NCBI GenBank assembly: GCA_934320845.1
Contig: CAKRFU010000011.1
Coordinates: 33,595 to 97,594, forward strand
Direction: 5' to 3'
Source of the DNA: an uncultured Lachnospiraceae bacterium
GTDB taxonomy: Bacteria; Bacillota; Clostridia; Lachnospirales; Lachnospiraceae
Length of the DNA: 64,000 bases
In this document: piece by piece, positions 36,309 through 45,359 of the stretch
Layout of the letters: every line of letters starts with the position of its first letter
Position numbering within the stretch: the stretch's first letter is position 1
The notes under the pieces: model-generated
Told to the model about the DNA's origin: nothing
Seen by the model: the letters and a program-made list of their open reading frames with translations, nothing else
The model's database searches: none
Made by a program: the position numbers and the translations under genes

Positions 36309-36674
36309 CTAGTTTAATGTTGCAAGTACTGCTCCTGCTTCTACTGAATCTCCTGCTGCTACATTGATGCTTGCTACTGTACCATCCTGTGGTGCAACTA
36401 CTTCATTTTCCATCTTCATAGCTTCAAGGATTAAAATCACTTCACCTTTCTTTACAGCCTGTCCTGCTGATGCCTTAACTGATAAAATCTTACCAGGCAT
36501 TGGTGCATTTACCTTAACTGAGCCTGCTGCTCCTGCAGGTGCTGCTGCTTTTGGTGCAGCTTTAGGAGCTGCCTTTGGTGCTGCCTTAGGAGCTGAAGCT
36601 GCTGCTCCTGCTGCTCCTTCTTCTACTGTTACATCATAAACAGTACCATTTACGGTAATTGTATAATTTTTCAT
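36309..36674 (-). CDS. Biotin carboxyl carrier protein
   Basis: 121 residues: a short N-terminal beta region (MKNYTITVNGTVYDV), an Ala/Pro/Lys-rich flexible linker (~28-55), and a biotinyl domain with the attachment site EAMKMEN near residue 90. It shuttles carboxyl groups between the cytosolic transferase subunits and the membrane OadB. The start at 36674 follows GGAGG. Equivalent to the 1.3S subunit of transcarboxylase or MmdC/GcdC. Confidence 0.95.
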   Translation of the reverse strand: MKNYTITVNGTVYDVTVEEGAAGAAASAPKAAPKAAPKAAPKAAAPAGAAGSVKVNAPMPGKILSVKASAGQAVKKGEVILILEAMKMENEVVAPQDGTVASINVAAGDSVEAGAVLATLN

Positions 36675-36698
36675 GAATTTGTCCTCCATTTATTTTTC

Positions 36699-37418
36699 TT
36701 ATCTTCTAATAATTGAACGAATAACAAGACCGTCTGCTGACTCTGTCTCACTTGCTGCTGCGATAGCTGCCGTAATAACTGCAACCAGCTCTAAGTCATC
36801 AACAAGATTTTCTTCTTCAACAGCAACAGGTGCTGCCTCAACAACAGGTTCTGCCTTAACTTCTTCTTTCTTTGCACCATTCTGGAAATTGGCAATGTGC
36901 TTAAATTGTGCAATGATAAGTGCGATAAATATAAGAACCGCAAATACGATTGCCATACTGAGAATAGTATTAAGTCCGGCTTTTGACATTTTCTGGCCAA
37001 GGCTTGTATATTCTTCTACTTTCCAAGAAGATGTCTGACCTTTTTCATCATATGTTACTGAGAATATAAGTTTCTTTCCTGATGAAGTAGTATATGTCTC
37101 TACAACTGTTGCAGAATCACTGCTGATTGTGAAATCAGTATCAACTTTCTTTCCCATCTTGCCATATTCTTTTTTAAGCTGTACTGACTCTTTATACTGA
37201 TTAACTGTGTCCTCGTCAACCTGTGTTGACTGTTCATTCATAGATTTAACTGCCTTCTCAAAATCATAACTAAACCAGCTTGACACAAAAGAATCTGCAT
37301 TTGTCTCAAGAGTTTTCTTATTGAAGTTTTTGTTTGTCTTTGTCAGACTAAGACTGCAGCCCGCCATCATCAGAATGCATGACACGATACAAAAAATTAA
37401 ACATAATTTCTTCTTCAT
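36699..37418 (-). CDS. Lipoprotein-like extracytoplasmic domain fused to OadG-type gamma subunit
   Basis: 239 residues. It begins with a lipoprotein signal (lipobox MAGC, Cys ~21), continues with a ~100-residue extracytoplasmic domain resembling DUF3887, then a membrane helix (~143-165; LNTILSMAIVFAVLIFIALII) and a cytoplasmic tail with an Ala/Pro/Glu linker and ELVAVITAAIAAA, the OadG/MmdD end that anchors the decarboxylase. Ordinary gamma subunits are ~60-130 residues with no such N-terminal part. Ribosome site AAGGAG. Both boundaries are clear; the role of the outer domain is unknown. Confidence 0.82.
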   Translation of the reverse strand: MKKKLCLIFCIVSCILMMAGCSLSLTKTNKNFNKKTLETNADSFVSSWFSYDFEKAVKSMNEQSTQVDEDTVNQYKESVQLKKEYGKMGKKVDTDFTISSDSATVVETYTTSSGKKLIFSVTYDEKGQTSSWKVEEYTSLGQKMSKAGLNTILSMAIVFAVLIFIALIIAQFKHIANFQNGAKKEEVKAEPVVEAAPVAVEEENLVDDLELVAVITAAIAAASETESADGLVIRSIIRR

Positions 37419-37432
37419 ATAACGCTCCTTAC

Positions 37433-38866
37433 TTAGATGGTTCCATGTTTTTTGCCGATAGGATATTCGCTTTTTGTAAACAGCATCTCAAATGCAAATA
37501 AAAGCTGTTTTCTCGCAGATTCAGGAGCGATAACAGAATCTATATATCCTCTTGCTGCGGCTGCCTCAGTACCTGACTGAGCTTCAAACTCTGCTGCCTT
37601 TGCTGCAACATCCGTATCCTCGTCATCAGCATACATAATCTTTGCTGCGACATTTGAATCCATCATTCCAACTTTTGCATCAGGAAGTGCAAATACCATG
37701 TCTGCACCAATGTGCTTTGAATTCATGGCTACATATGCGCTGCCATATGCGTTTCCTGCAATAAGATTAACCTTAGGTACATCTGCCTCAGCAAATGCAC
37801 TTGTAAGTTTAGCTGCTGCACAGGCGATAGTTGTCTCTTCTTCAACTGTTGTAGCAAAACCTTCAACATTTGTAAGAGTAAGTACAGGAATATTAAATGC
37901 ATCACATTTCTTAACAAATGCTGCTGCTTTTTCACAACCTGCAGTTGTAAGACGTGCATCATATTTTGCTGTGACTTTTCCATCCTCATCAAACTCTGCT
38001 GTACGGTTTGCTACCGCACCTATAGTCATGCCGTCAAGACAGATAAATCCTGTAACCATCTCTTTTGCATAACCTGCTTTTTCTTCAAGGAAGAAATTGT
38101 TATCTCCAAGATCTGCAAGTGCAACGGCAGGATCTGCAACTTCTGCTGCAAAGTTATCAACCATACGGTTAAGGTCATCCATGCACTCATCTGAGATTCC
38201 TGTCTCATTGTTATTCTGTGGAAGAATAGTAATAAGTTCTCTAACGCTGTTAAGGACTTCTTCTTCACCCTCAATAACAAAATCAACTGTTGAAGCTGTT
38301 TTCTGGAACTTAGCTGAAGCTGTGTCAAGCTTATCTGCATAGTTTCCTTCAAGTGTATTTGGTGAATTAACAAAAAGTTTTGCATTTTTCTCTTCCATGA
38401 ATGTGAAATCACTCATAGCTGCAAGAACTGCCACGCCACCACCGCAATTTCCAAAAACAGCACTTATCTGTGGTACTATTCCTGATGCATCAGACTTAAC
38501 TTTATAAATTTTTCCAAAGCCTGCAAGTGCATCTGTTGACTCCTGAAGGCGCATACCTGCACAATCAATAAGTCCTATAACCGGTACTCCTGTCTTCATA
38601 GCAAGCTCATATACATGCGCAATCTTCTTTGCATGCATCTCACCGATTGTACCATTCATTGCGGATGCATCCTGACTGTAGATATAGACAGGATTATTCT
38701 GAATAAGTCCGTATCCTGTGATAACTCCATCAGCCGGTACAGACTTTTCCTGCATGTTGAAATCTGTACTTCTCTTTGTTATCTTAGCACCAATTTCAAC
38801 AAAACTGTTTTCGTCAACCAAAGTCTCAATACGAGCTTTTGCTGACAAAGCATTTGTGTTACTCAT
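37433..38866 (-). CDS. Carboxyltransferase subunit, 12S/MmdA type
   Basis: 477 residues with two crotonase-fold carboxyltransferase halves: the N-half has DASAMNGTIGEMHAKKI and GNCGGGVAVLAAMSDFT, the C-half has LTNVEGFATTVEEE and AGNAYGSAYVAMNSK. The family acts on acyl-CoAs (methylmalonyl-, propionyl-, malonyl- or glutaconyl-CoA); which one cannot be read here. It is somewhat shorter and more diverged than typical ~510-residue members. GGAGG ribosome site. First gene of the operon under the promoter at 38949-38977. Confidence 0.88.
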   Translation of the reverse strand: MSNTNALSAKARIETLVDENSFVEIGAKITKRSTDFNMQEKSVPADGVITGYGLIQNNPVYIYSQDASAMNGTIGEMHAKKIAHVYELAMKTGVPVIGLIDCAGMRLQESTDALAGFGKIYKVKSDASGIVPQISAVFGNCGGGVAVLAAMSDFTFMEEKNAKLFVNSPNTLEGNYADKLDTASAKFQKTASTVDFVIEGEEEVLNSVRELITILPQNNNETGISDECMDDLNRMVDNFAAEVADPAVALADLGDNNFFLEEKAGYAKEMVTGFICLDGMTIGAVANRTAEFDEDGKVTAKYDARLTTAGCEKAAAFVKKCDAFNIPVLTLTNVEGFATTVEEETTIACAAAKLTSAFAEADVPKVNLIAGNAYGSAYVAMNSKHIGADMVFALPDAKVGMMDSNVAAKIMYADDEDTDVAAKAAEFEAQSGTEAAAARGYIDSVIAPESARKQLLFAFEMLFTKSEYPIGKKHGTI

Positions 38867-38948
38867 GTTCAGCCCTCCAATAATAGTAGAATATATTTGG
38901 TAAATCTAGTTTTAAATAATAAAAATAAACAAATTTACACCAATGATA

Positions 38949-38977
38949 ATTTTATTACTTTTGCTCAAAAATAGCAA
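38949..38977 (-). promoter_or_regulatory. Promoter of carboxyltransferase/Na+-pump operon
   Basis: Minus strand TTGCTA (38977-38972), 17-bp spacer, TAAAAT (38954-38949). Behind it, 39015-39055 has a partly symmetric TTACTGC ... GCAGTAA stretch shared with the upstream region of the divergent carboxypeptidase gene. Confidence 0.6.
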
Positions 38978-39084
38978 CCTTTTTTTAGCATTTATGCCAA
39001 AAAAAACGCATATTATGTTACTGTTCACATTACTGCCGCAAGCAGCAGTAACATTATTGCAAATAAATAGCAGGAGTAATAACC

Positions 39085-40341
39085 ATGAAATCACAATTAA
39101 ATTTTATACTGTGTTTACTAAGTCTCACAATATTAAGCGTTTTCCTATATAAAACATGCTGTAAAAGTTTAAACACAAAATACTTTAACAACACACCAAA
39201 ACAGCACCGCATTAACTGCGTAATAAAAAAAATAAAAGCAGATAACTGCGGTATACAAAAGCAGTCAGAAGAACCTTCCACGCTTTCCTCAACAGCCTGC
39301 TGTATAATCGAAAAAAACAGCGGTCAGATATTATATAAAAAAAATTCATTCAAAAAACTTCCTATGGCAAGTACAACAAAAATAATGACCTGCATACTTG
39401 CACTAGAAAACGGAAAACCTGATGATATAGTAAAAGTTTCTAATTATGCAGCATCAATGCCAAAAGTAAAACTTTACATGAAATCAGGTGACACATTCAG
39501 GCTCGGAGATTTATTATATTCCCTTATGCTTGAATCTCACAATGATACTGCTGTAGCTATCGCCGAGCATATAGGCGGTTCGGTAAAAGGTTTTGCAAAA
39601 CTCATGAACCGCAAAGCATCTGAACTTGGCTGTAGCAGCACTCATTTTGTAACCCCTAACGGTCTTGATTCCAACGGGCATTATACCACTGCATATGAAC
39701 TTTGTAAGATAGCCTCCTACGCATTAGAAAACCAAACTTTCAAAAAAATAATAACTACATCCTCATACAGTTTTTACAATATAAACGGTTCTAAACAATA
39801 CAGCGTCTCAAATAAAGATGCTTTTCTATCCCAATACAACGGTGCTATCGGTGTCAAAACAGGTTTTACCGGAAAAGCAGGCTATTGCTTCTGCGGAGCA
39901 GCAACAAGGAATAATACTACGCTTATATCCGCTGTATTAGGCTGTGGCTGGCCTCCAAACAAAACATACAAATGGAAAGACACAAAAAAGCTTATGGATT
40001 ATGGCTTTAACAACTTTTCAAAAGTAAACTTCAAACCCGAGGAAAAAAATTTTAAAATCAATGTCTTAAAAGGACAGACAAATTTCACCAATGTAAAAGT
40101 TTTCGATAAACCATGTATTCTTATGTTATCAAAAAACGATGAAATAACATATAAAATCAAACTTCCGTCTACTCTTACGGCACCTGTCAGTAAAAATGAT
40201 ATACTCGGCTTTGCAAAGCTGTACATAAACAATAAACTGTATCGTCAGACCCCTTTAAAAACTGAACGTGACATAAAAGCTGTAACCCCTGACTATATAA
40301 GGAAAATTCTCACAAAAATGTTATGTGCCGTTCCCTTATGA
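39085..40341 (+). CDS. D-alanyl-D-alanine carboxypeptidase, S11 family
   Basis: 418 residues. Trims the terminal D-Ala of peptidoglycan pentapeptides. N-terminal membrane/signal segment (~5-22), then the penicillin-binding triad: MASTTK (SxxK), SHND (SxN) and GVKTGFTGKAG (KTG), and a C-terminal beta domain (~310-400). Similar to DacF/DacB of sporulating Firmicutes. Ribosome site AGGAG eight nt before ATG. Divergent from the carboxyltransferase operon and convergent with plsC. Confidence 0.93.
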   Translation: MKSQLNFILCLLSLTILSVFLYKTCCKSLNTKYFNNTPKQHRINCVIKKIKADNCGIQKQSEEPSTLSSTACCIIEKNSGQILYKKNSFKKLPMASTTKIMTCILALENGKPDDIVKVSNYAASMPKVKLYMKSGDTFRLGDLLYSLMLESHNDTAVAIAEHIGGSVKGFAKLMNRKASELGCSSTHFVTPNGLDSNGHYTTAYELCKIASYALENQTFKKIITTSSYSFYNINGSKQYSVSNKDAFLSQYNGAIGVKTGFTGKAGYCFCGAATRNNTTLISAVLGCGWPPNKTYKWKDTKKLMDYGFNNFSKVNFKPEEKNFKINVLKGQTNFTNVKVFDKPCILMLSKNDEITYKIKLPSTLTAPVSKNDILGFAKLYINNKLYRQTPLKTERDIKAVTPDYIRKILTKMLCAVPL

Positions 40342-40352
40342 TTTCAAACAGC

Positions 40353-41093
40353 TTACTGCAGCAAAGCTTTATCAAACTCTCCTTTTTGCGCAAAGTCAAC
40401 CGCTGAGCATATCCTGTTGTATATAATAGAAGATATCTCTACTGACTTTTTATCCTTATACTCATCATAAAACATAGGTTTTAAATAGAAAACTTCTGTC
40501 TTTACCTTTCTTAAACTCCACAGATCAAAAACTTTCCATGAGTCAACTATTGCAACCGGAACGATGGGGGCTTTTGCCCTCATTGCACTTTTAAACGCAC
40601 CGGGTTTAAATTCATCAACATAATTTCCATTCCTATGCTCATAACCGCCGGACGGAAAAATTATAAACTTGCGTCCCTCTTTCACTTCCTCGGCAACTTC
40701 TTTTATTATACCTGCCGCCTGTTTTAAATTGTCAAGTTTAAGTCTTTTTCCATCGACAAGGTCTATAAACTGTTTTACAAGAGGACCGTGGCTTCTCGCA
40801 TCATCCATCACAACCGAACAGGGTTTATCATGTGTATGCATAATTCCAAGTGCATCATATTTACCCTGATGATTTGAAAACATGACATATCCTCCGTTTT
40901 TTGGAAGATTTTCCATTCCAAATCCTTCTGTTGTGATGCGCCCTGTCTTTTTCATAAGATTTATGGCGTATCTGTCGTACTCATAACGAAACTGTTCAGA
41001 ATATTTCTCGGGATGTCTTGAATAATATCCCATCTTCGGAATCATCCATGCTCTATATAAATTACCTGCTATCACATAAATAAATCTCAACAA
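40353..41093 (-). CDS. plsC: 1-acyl-sn-glycerol-3-phosphate acyltransferase family protein
   Basis: 246 residues. Acyltransferase motifs are NHQGKYD (the HX4D catalytic pair), then FPSGGYEHRNG in the position of the FPEGTR block, then APIVPVAIVDSW. It probably acylates lysophosphatidate at the inner membrane. The start codon is TTG (TTGTTGAGA) after AAGGTGA. The second motif deviates from consensus (GGY in place of GTR), so the substrate may differ. Confidence 0.85.
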   Translation of the reverse strand: MLRFIYVIAGNLYRAWMIPKMGYYSRHPEKYSEQFRYEYDRYAINLMKKTGRITTEGFGMENLPKNGGYVMFSNHQGKYDALGIMHTHDKPCSVVMDDARSHGPLVKQFIDLVDGKRLKLDNLKQAAGIIKEVAEEVKEGRKFIIFPSGGYEHRNGNYVDEFKPGAFKSAMRAKAPIVPVAIVDSWKVFDLWSLRKVKTEVFYLKPMFYDEYKDKKSVEISSIIYNRICSAVDFAQKGEFDKALLQ

Positions 41094-41326
41094 AATATTT
41101 CACCTTTTCCTTATTGCTTTTTCTTTTTCATCTGTCTGTATGTATTATATTCAAAAATGTATTGCTGTCTGCATTCTCCGCAAATAACAGTACATCTGTC
41201 TCATTTCAAAAAATCCGCAATATACAGTAACACAATCTGAAAAAATTTACAACAATATTTTTTAATGTTATAAAATTACTATGAGCAGCAAAAAATAAAT
41301 TAAACTAATCTATTTATATGATGTTC

Positions 41327-41355
41327 TTGAATAATATGTATATTTTGTTTAAAAT
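41327..41355 (+). promoter_or_regulatory. rqcH promoter
   Basis: TTGAAT (41327-41332), 17-bp spacer, TAAAAT (41350-41355), 39 bp before the start codon. The remaining plsC-rqcH gap (41094-41326) is AT-rich with no gene seen. Confidence 0.55.
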
Positions 41356-41394
41356 ATGATTTATCTTATATAAAAAGAAACGAGGTTATTATAT

Positions 41395-43179
41395 ATGGCA
41401 CTTGATGGAATTGTTATATCAAGTCTTGTCAATGAACTTGATACAAATATAACAGGCGGACGCATCACAAAAATTGCCCAGCCTGAAAAAGACGAACTAT
41501 TACTTACAATAAAGCAGAGTAAAACAGACGAAAACGGTAAAACTGCAAGAAGCACAAAAAGGCTTACTATCTCAGTAAACCCAAGTCTGCCTCTTATCTA
41601 CCTTACCGACACAAATAAAACATCACCTCTTACGGCACCGACATTCTGCATGGTATTAAGAAAACATCTGAATAATTGCAGCATAGTCTCTATATCACAA
41701 ATCGGACTTGAGAGAGTTATCCGTTTTGAACTTGAACATTTAAACGAGATGGGTGACCTTTGTAAAAAATATCTTTATGTAGAACTTATGGGCAAACACA
41801 GCAATATAATTTTCTGCGATGACAGCAATAAAATAATCGACAGCATCAAACATATATCACTTCTTGTAAGTTCTGTCAGGGAAGTGCTCCCGGGAAGAGA
41901 ATATTTTATACCTGATACACAGCACAAATTTAATCCGTTCTCCATTACTGAAAGCGAATTCACAGATAATGTACTCTCCAAACCGCTGCCGCTTGCAAAA
42001 GCAATTTATACTTCAATAACAGGTTTCAGTCCGCTTATGGCAAATGAACTAATATACAGAGCATCACTTTCCGAGAAAAATAATGCACTTGAATTAAGTG
42101 ACATGGAAAAGCTTCATTTATATAGAAACTTTTCTGAAATGATGAATGATGTTTTAGAAAAAAACTTTGCTCCGGTTATCGCATTTAAAAACAATATGCC
42201 TGCCGAATTTACAAGCTTCGAACTTACAATGTACAAAAATGACGATGCATATACTTTAAAAAACTGTGATACCGTAAGTAATATGCTCTACGACTACTAT
42301 GCTACAAAAGAAGTGATGAGCAGAATAAACCAGAAATCTTCCGACCTTAGAAAAATAACAAATACATTGTTAGAGCGAAACAACAAAAAATATGATTTAC
42401 AGAATAAACAGTTAAAAGATACTGAAAAGCGTGACAAATACAAGGTATACGGAGAACTTCTCACAACATACGGTTACGAATTAAAAGGTGGCGAAAAAAC
42501 ACTCACATGCGAAAATTATTATACCGGCAAAGAGATAACCATTCCGCTTGACGAAACAAAATCAGCAGTTGAAAATGCAAAAAAATATTTTGATAAATAC
42601 GCAAAACTTAAACGAACCTTTGAAGCATTAAACATACAGATTGCTGAAACAAAAGAAGAAATTGAACATCTTGAATCAATAAGCAATTCACTTGACATAG
42701 CACGTCAGGAATCAGATCTTGTTGCAATTAAACGTGAACTTTCAGAATGCGGATACATCAAAAAACATCACGAAAAAAATAAAGGCAGCAAAAATACCGG
42801 AAAAAGCAAGCCTCTCCACTATATATCATCAGACGGTTTTGATATGTATGTCGGAAAAAATAATTATCAGAACGATGAACTCACTTTCAAGATAGCTACG
42901 GGAAATGACTGGTGGTTTCATGCAAAAGCAAGTGCAGGCTCACATGTCATTGTAAAAACAGAGGGCAAAGAACTTCCTGACCGCACATTTGAAGAAGCTG
43001 CAAGACTTGCCGCACACTACTCAAAAGCCTGTGAGCAGGGCAAAGCCGAAATTGACTATATCCAGAAAAAACATGTCAAAAAGCCAAACGGAAGCAAACC
43101 GGGATTTGTTGTCTACTATACAAATTATTCTATGACTATTAGCACAGACATAACAGGAATAAAGGAGGTGACTGAGTAA
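41395..43179 (+). CDS. rqcH: RqcH, NFACT-family ribosome quality control factor
   Basis: 594 residues. Binds obstructed 50S subunits and directs poly-alanine tailing; older annotations say fibronectin-binding protein. NFACT-N domain from MALDGIVISSLVNEL, with the GGRITKIAQP and MVLRKHLNN elements; a middle helix-hairpin-helix and coiled coil (~310-440; KRTFEALNIQIAETKEEIEHL is partly heptad); and the NFACT-R domain with NDWWFHAKASAGSHVIV. Ribosome site GAGG. The stop overlaps the next start by one base, so it is co-translated with the PHP phosphatase gene. Confidence 0.94.
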   Translation: MALDGIVISSLVNELDTNITGGRITKIAQPEKDELLLTIKQSKTDENGKTARSTKRLTISVNPSLPLIYLTDTNKTSPLTAPTFCMVLRKHLNNCSIVSISQIGLERVIRFELEHLNEMGDLCKKYLYVELMGKHSNIIFCDDSNKIIDSIKHISLLVSSVREVLPGREYFIPDTQHKFNPFSITESEFTDNVLSKPLPLAKAIYTSITGFSPLMANELIYRASLSEKNNALELSDMEKLHLYRNFSEMMNDVLEKNFAPVIAFKNNMPAEFTSFELTMYKNDDAYTLKNCDTVSNMLYDYYATKEVMSRINQKSSDLRKITNTLLERNNKKYDLQNKQLKDTEKRDKYKVYGELLTTYGYELKGGEKTLTCENYYTGKEITIPLDETKSAVENAKKYFDKYAKLKRTFEALNIQIAETKEEIEHLESISNSLDIARQESDLVAIKRELSECGYIKKHHEKNKGSKNTGKSKPLHYISSDGFDMYVGKNNYQNDELTFKIATGNDWWFHAKASAGSHVIVKTEGKELPDRTFEEAARLAAHYSKACEQGKAEIDYIQKKHVKKPNGSKPGFVVYYTNYSMTISTDITGIKEVTE

Positions 43180-44036
43180 TGTTTTCAGATATTATTCATT
43201 CAGACAATCATGTACACACATATTTTTCAACAGACAGCGACACACCTATGGAAGATATGTTAAAAACCGCCATTGAAAAAGGATTTTCTTCCATATGTTT
43301 TACTGACCATATGGATTATAACTTTCCATCTGAAGGTGATACCCCTGAGTTTCTGCTTGATGTAGAGCCATATTTTGATGAAATGAAAAAACTGAGTGAA
43401 AAATACAGTGACAGGATAAAAATCCGTAAAGGCATTGAGCTAGGTCTAAAAAAAGACTGCCTTGACAAATGTCTTTCGCTTACCAAAGAGTATCCGTTTG
43501 ATTTTGTCATTGGTTCAACACACCTTGTAGACAATATAGACCCGTACTATGATACATTTTGGAATGATATTAACGAAAAAAACGGAATTTTACGCTATTA
43601 TGAAACTACCTTAAATAATGTAAATCTCGGTGCTGACTTTGATGTATACGGTCATATTGATTACATAATCCGCTACACTCCTAAAATGAAACAACTGAAA
43701 TCGCAGGGTATTTCAGATGACACTTATATAGACAGGCTCACCTCCGATTCAATGGATATAATAGAACAAATACTGAAAACACTTATATATAACGGAAAAG
43801 GTATCGAAATAAATACCGCCGGATTCAAATACGGACTCGGACATCCGAACCCTCACGAAAAAATATTAAAACTTTATCATGAACTTGGCGGCGAGATAAT
43901 CACCATAGGCTCCGATGCCCACGAATGTAAACACCTCGCCTACGATTTTGAAAAGGTTCCCGAAATATTAAAAAAGTGCGGGTTCAGGTATTATAGTGAA
44001 TTCACAGACAGAAAAGCAGAGATGATAAAAATCTGA
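43179..44036 (+). CDS. PHP-domain histidinol-phosphatase, HisJ/HisK family
   Basis: 285 residues. Metal-binding PHP motifs: DNHVHTYFSTDSD near the N-terminus, CFTDHMDY, KGIELGL, FVIGSTHLVDN, DVYGHIDYIIRY, EINTAG, and TIGSDAHECKH. It dephosphorylates histidinol phosphate in low-GC Gram-positives. Expressed from the rqcH promoter by a TAATG overlap; a hisIE gene at 63236 is the only other histidine gene in the window. Confidence 0.9.
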   Translation: MFSDIIHSDNHVHTYFSTDSDTPMEDMLKTAIEKGFSSICFTDHMDYNFPSEGDTPEFLLDVEPYFDEMKKLSEKYSDRIKIRKGIELGLKKDCLDKCLSLTKEYPFDFVIGSTHLVDNIDPYYDTFWNDINEKNGILRYYETTLNNVNLGADFDVYGHIDYIIRYTPKMKQLKSQGISDDTYIDRLTSDSMDIIEQILKTLIYNGKGIEINTAGFKYGLGHPNPHEKILKLYHELGGEIITIGSDAHECKHLAYDFEKVPEILKKCGFRYYSEFTDRKAEMIKI

Positions 44037-44054
44037 TAGTTTTATTTTTGAAGT

Positions 44055-44094
44055 CCGGTAAAACTTTATGACCTTTAAATTAAAGTTTTACCGG
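44055..44094. terminator. Hairpin between convergent genes
   Basis: CCGGTAAAACTTTA, 12-nt loop, TAAAGTTTTACCGG: perfect 14-bp stem between the PHP gene (+) and the cysteine desulfurase (-). U-runs are inside the stem, none after it, so it is probably bidirectional and weak. Confidence 0.6.
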
Positions 44095-44103
44095 AAACAT
44101 CTA

Positions 44104-45252
44104 TCATTCCCTCAAAACACTTACAGCAGCTTTTAAAATTTCCATCACACGGTCAATTTCCCTTATGGTATTTTCTTCTCCTAAAGTAAATCTTATGGTG
44201 CCATCGGCATATTCTTTTGGAACACCAATACTATCTATCACATGAGAAATTCCCGGCTCCCCTGTATTACATGCAGAGCCTGCTGAGGCACAAATTCCGT
44301 TCATGTCAAGTATAACAAGTAATGTTTCTCCCTCAATTCCCTTAAAACTTACATTTAAGTTTCCGGGCAGTCTTTCATCTCCCGGTTTTGGTCCATTTAA
44401 TCTTACATCCTCAATTTCATTTTCTATTCTCGACAAAAAATAATCCCTTACATTTGCTGTCTTGAGATTTTTCTGGTACATATTTTTAAATCCCTCATTT
44501 ACCGCTGCACCCATACCAACGATTCCCGGTACATTCTCCGTTCCTGCCCTCATATCACGCTCCTGCTTTCCTCCGTAAATAAATTTCTCTATATCACATC
44601 CATCCGCTATATAAAGAAACCCTGTTCCCTTCGGTCCGCAGAGCTTATGTGAGCTCACACTCATCATATGTATCCCACTCTTTTTGACATCAATAGGTAC
44701 ATGCATATACGCCTGAACCGCATCGGTATGAAAATAAATGTTATACTTCTTTGCAATCTGCGCAATTTCATCTATCGGCTGTATCGTTCCGATTTCATTA
44801 TTAGCATACATTATCGAAATAAGTATTGTATCATTTCTTATTGCTCTTTCAAGTTCCCTCAATGAGATAATCCCTCTCTCATCAACCGGAAGATATGTCA
44901 CCCTATATCCCTGCTTTTCTAACGCCTTACACGAATTAAGAATTGCATGATGTTCAATACAGCTCGTTATGATATGCCTGCCTCTTTTGCCCTTGTATCT
45001 GCATGCTCTTACTGTACCAAATAAAGCCCAGTTGTCACTTTCAGTTCCACCGCTCGTAAAATAAATTTCATCTTCAGATGCATTTATGCTCTTTGCCACC
45101 TGTTTTCTGGCAATCTCTATCTTTTCCTTACACTGCTGTGCAAATTCATATGCGCCAGACGGATTTCCGTAATATATTTCAAGACATTTTTTCATTTCAG
45201 CAACTGCCTGCGGACATACTGAAGTTGTCGCAGCATGATCAAGATATATCAT
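44104..45252 (-). CDS. Cysteine desulfurase, NifS/IscS family
   Basis: 382 residues. PLP enzyme that mobilises sulfur from cysteine for Fe-S clusters or tRNA thiolation. MIYLDHAATTSVCPQAV start, FTSGGTESDNWAL, HHAILNS (His stacking on PLP), SHKLCGPKG (PLP lysine) and the catalytic cysteine in SAGSACNTG. The start at 45252 follows GGAGG. No iscU or thiI neighbour in the window, so the acceptor is unknown. Confidence 0.93.
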   Translation of the reverse strand: MIYLDHAATTSVCPQAVAEMKKCLEIYYGNPSGAYEFAQQCKEKIEIARKQVAKSINASEDEIYFTSGGTESDNWALFGTVRACRYKGKRGRHIITSCIEHHAILNSCKALEKQGYRVTYLPVDERGIISLRELERAIRNDTILISIMYANNEIGTIQPIDEIAQIAKKYNIYFHTDAVQAYMHVPIDVKKSGIHMMSVSSHKLCGPKGTGFLYIADGCDIEKFIYGGKQERDMRAGTENVPGIVGMGAAVNEGFKNMYQKNLKTANVRDYFLSRIENEIEDVRLNGPKPGDERLPGNLNVSFKGIEGETLLVILDMNGICASAGSACNTGEPGISHVIDSIGVPKEYADGTIRFTLGEENTIREIDRVMEILKAAVSVLRE

Positions 45253-45359
45253 ATCACGCCTCCGCACCCATATTTAAAATCAATATATTCATCATATTTT
45301 TATTTGTGACTTAATAAAATGAATTAACAGGTTTGAATATGCAGAAGCGAGGAATCTTT

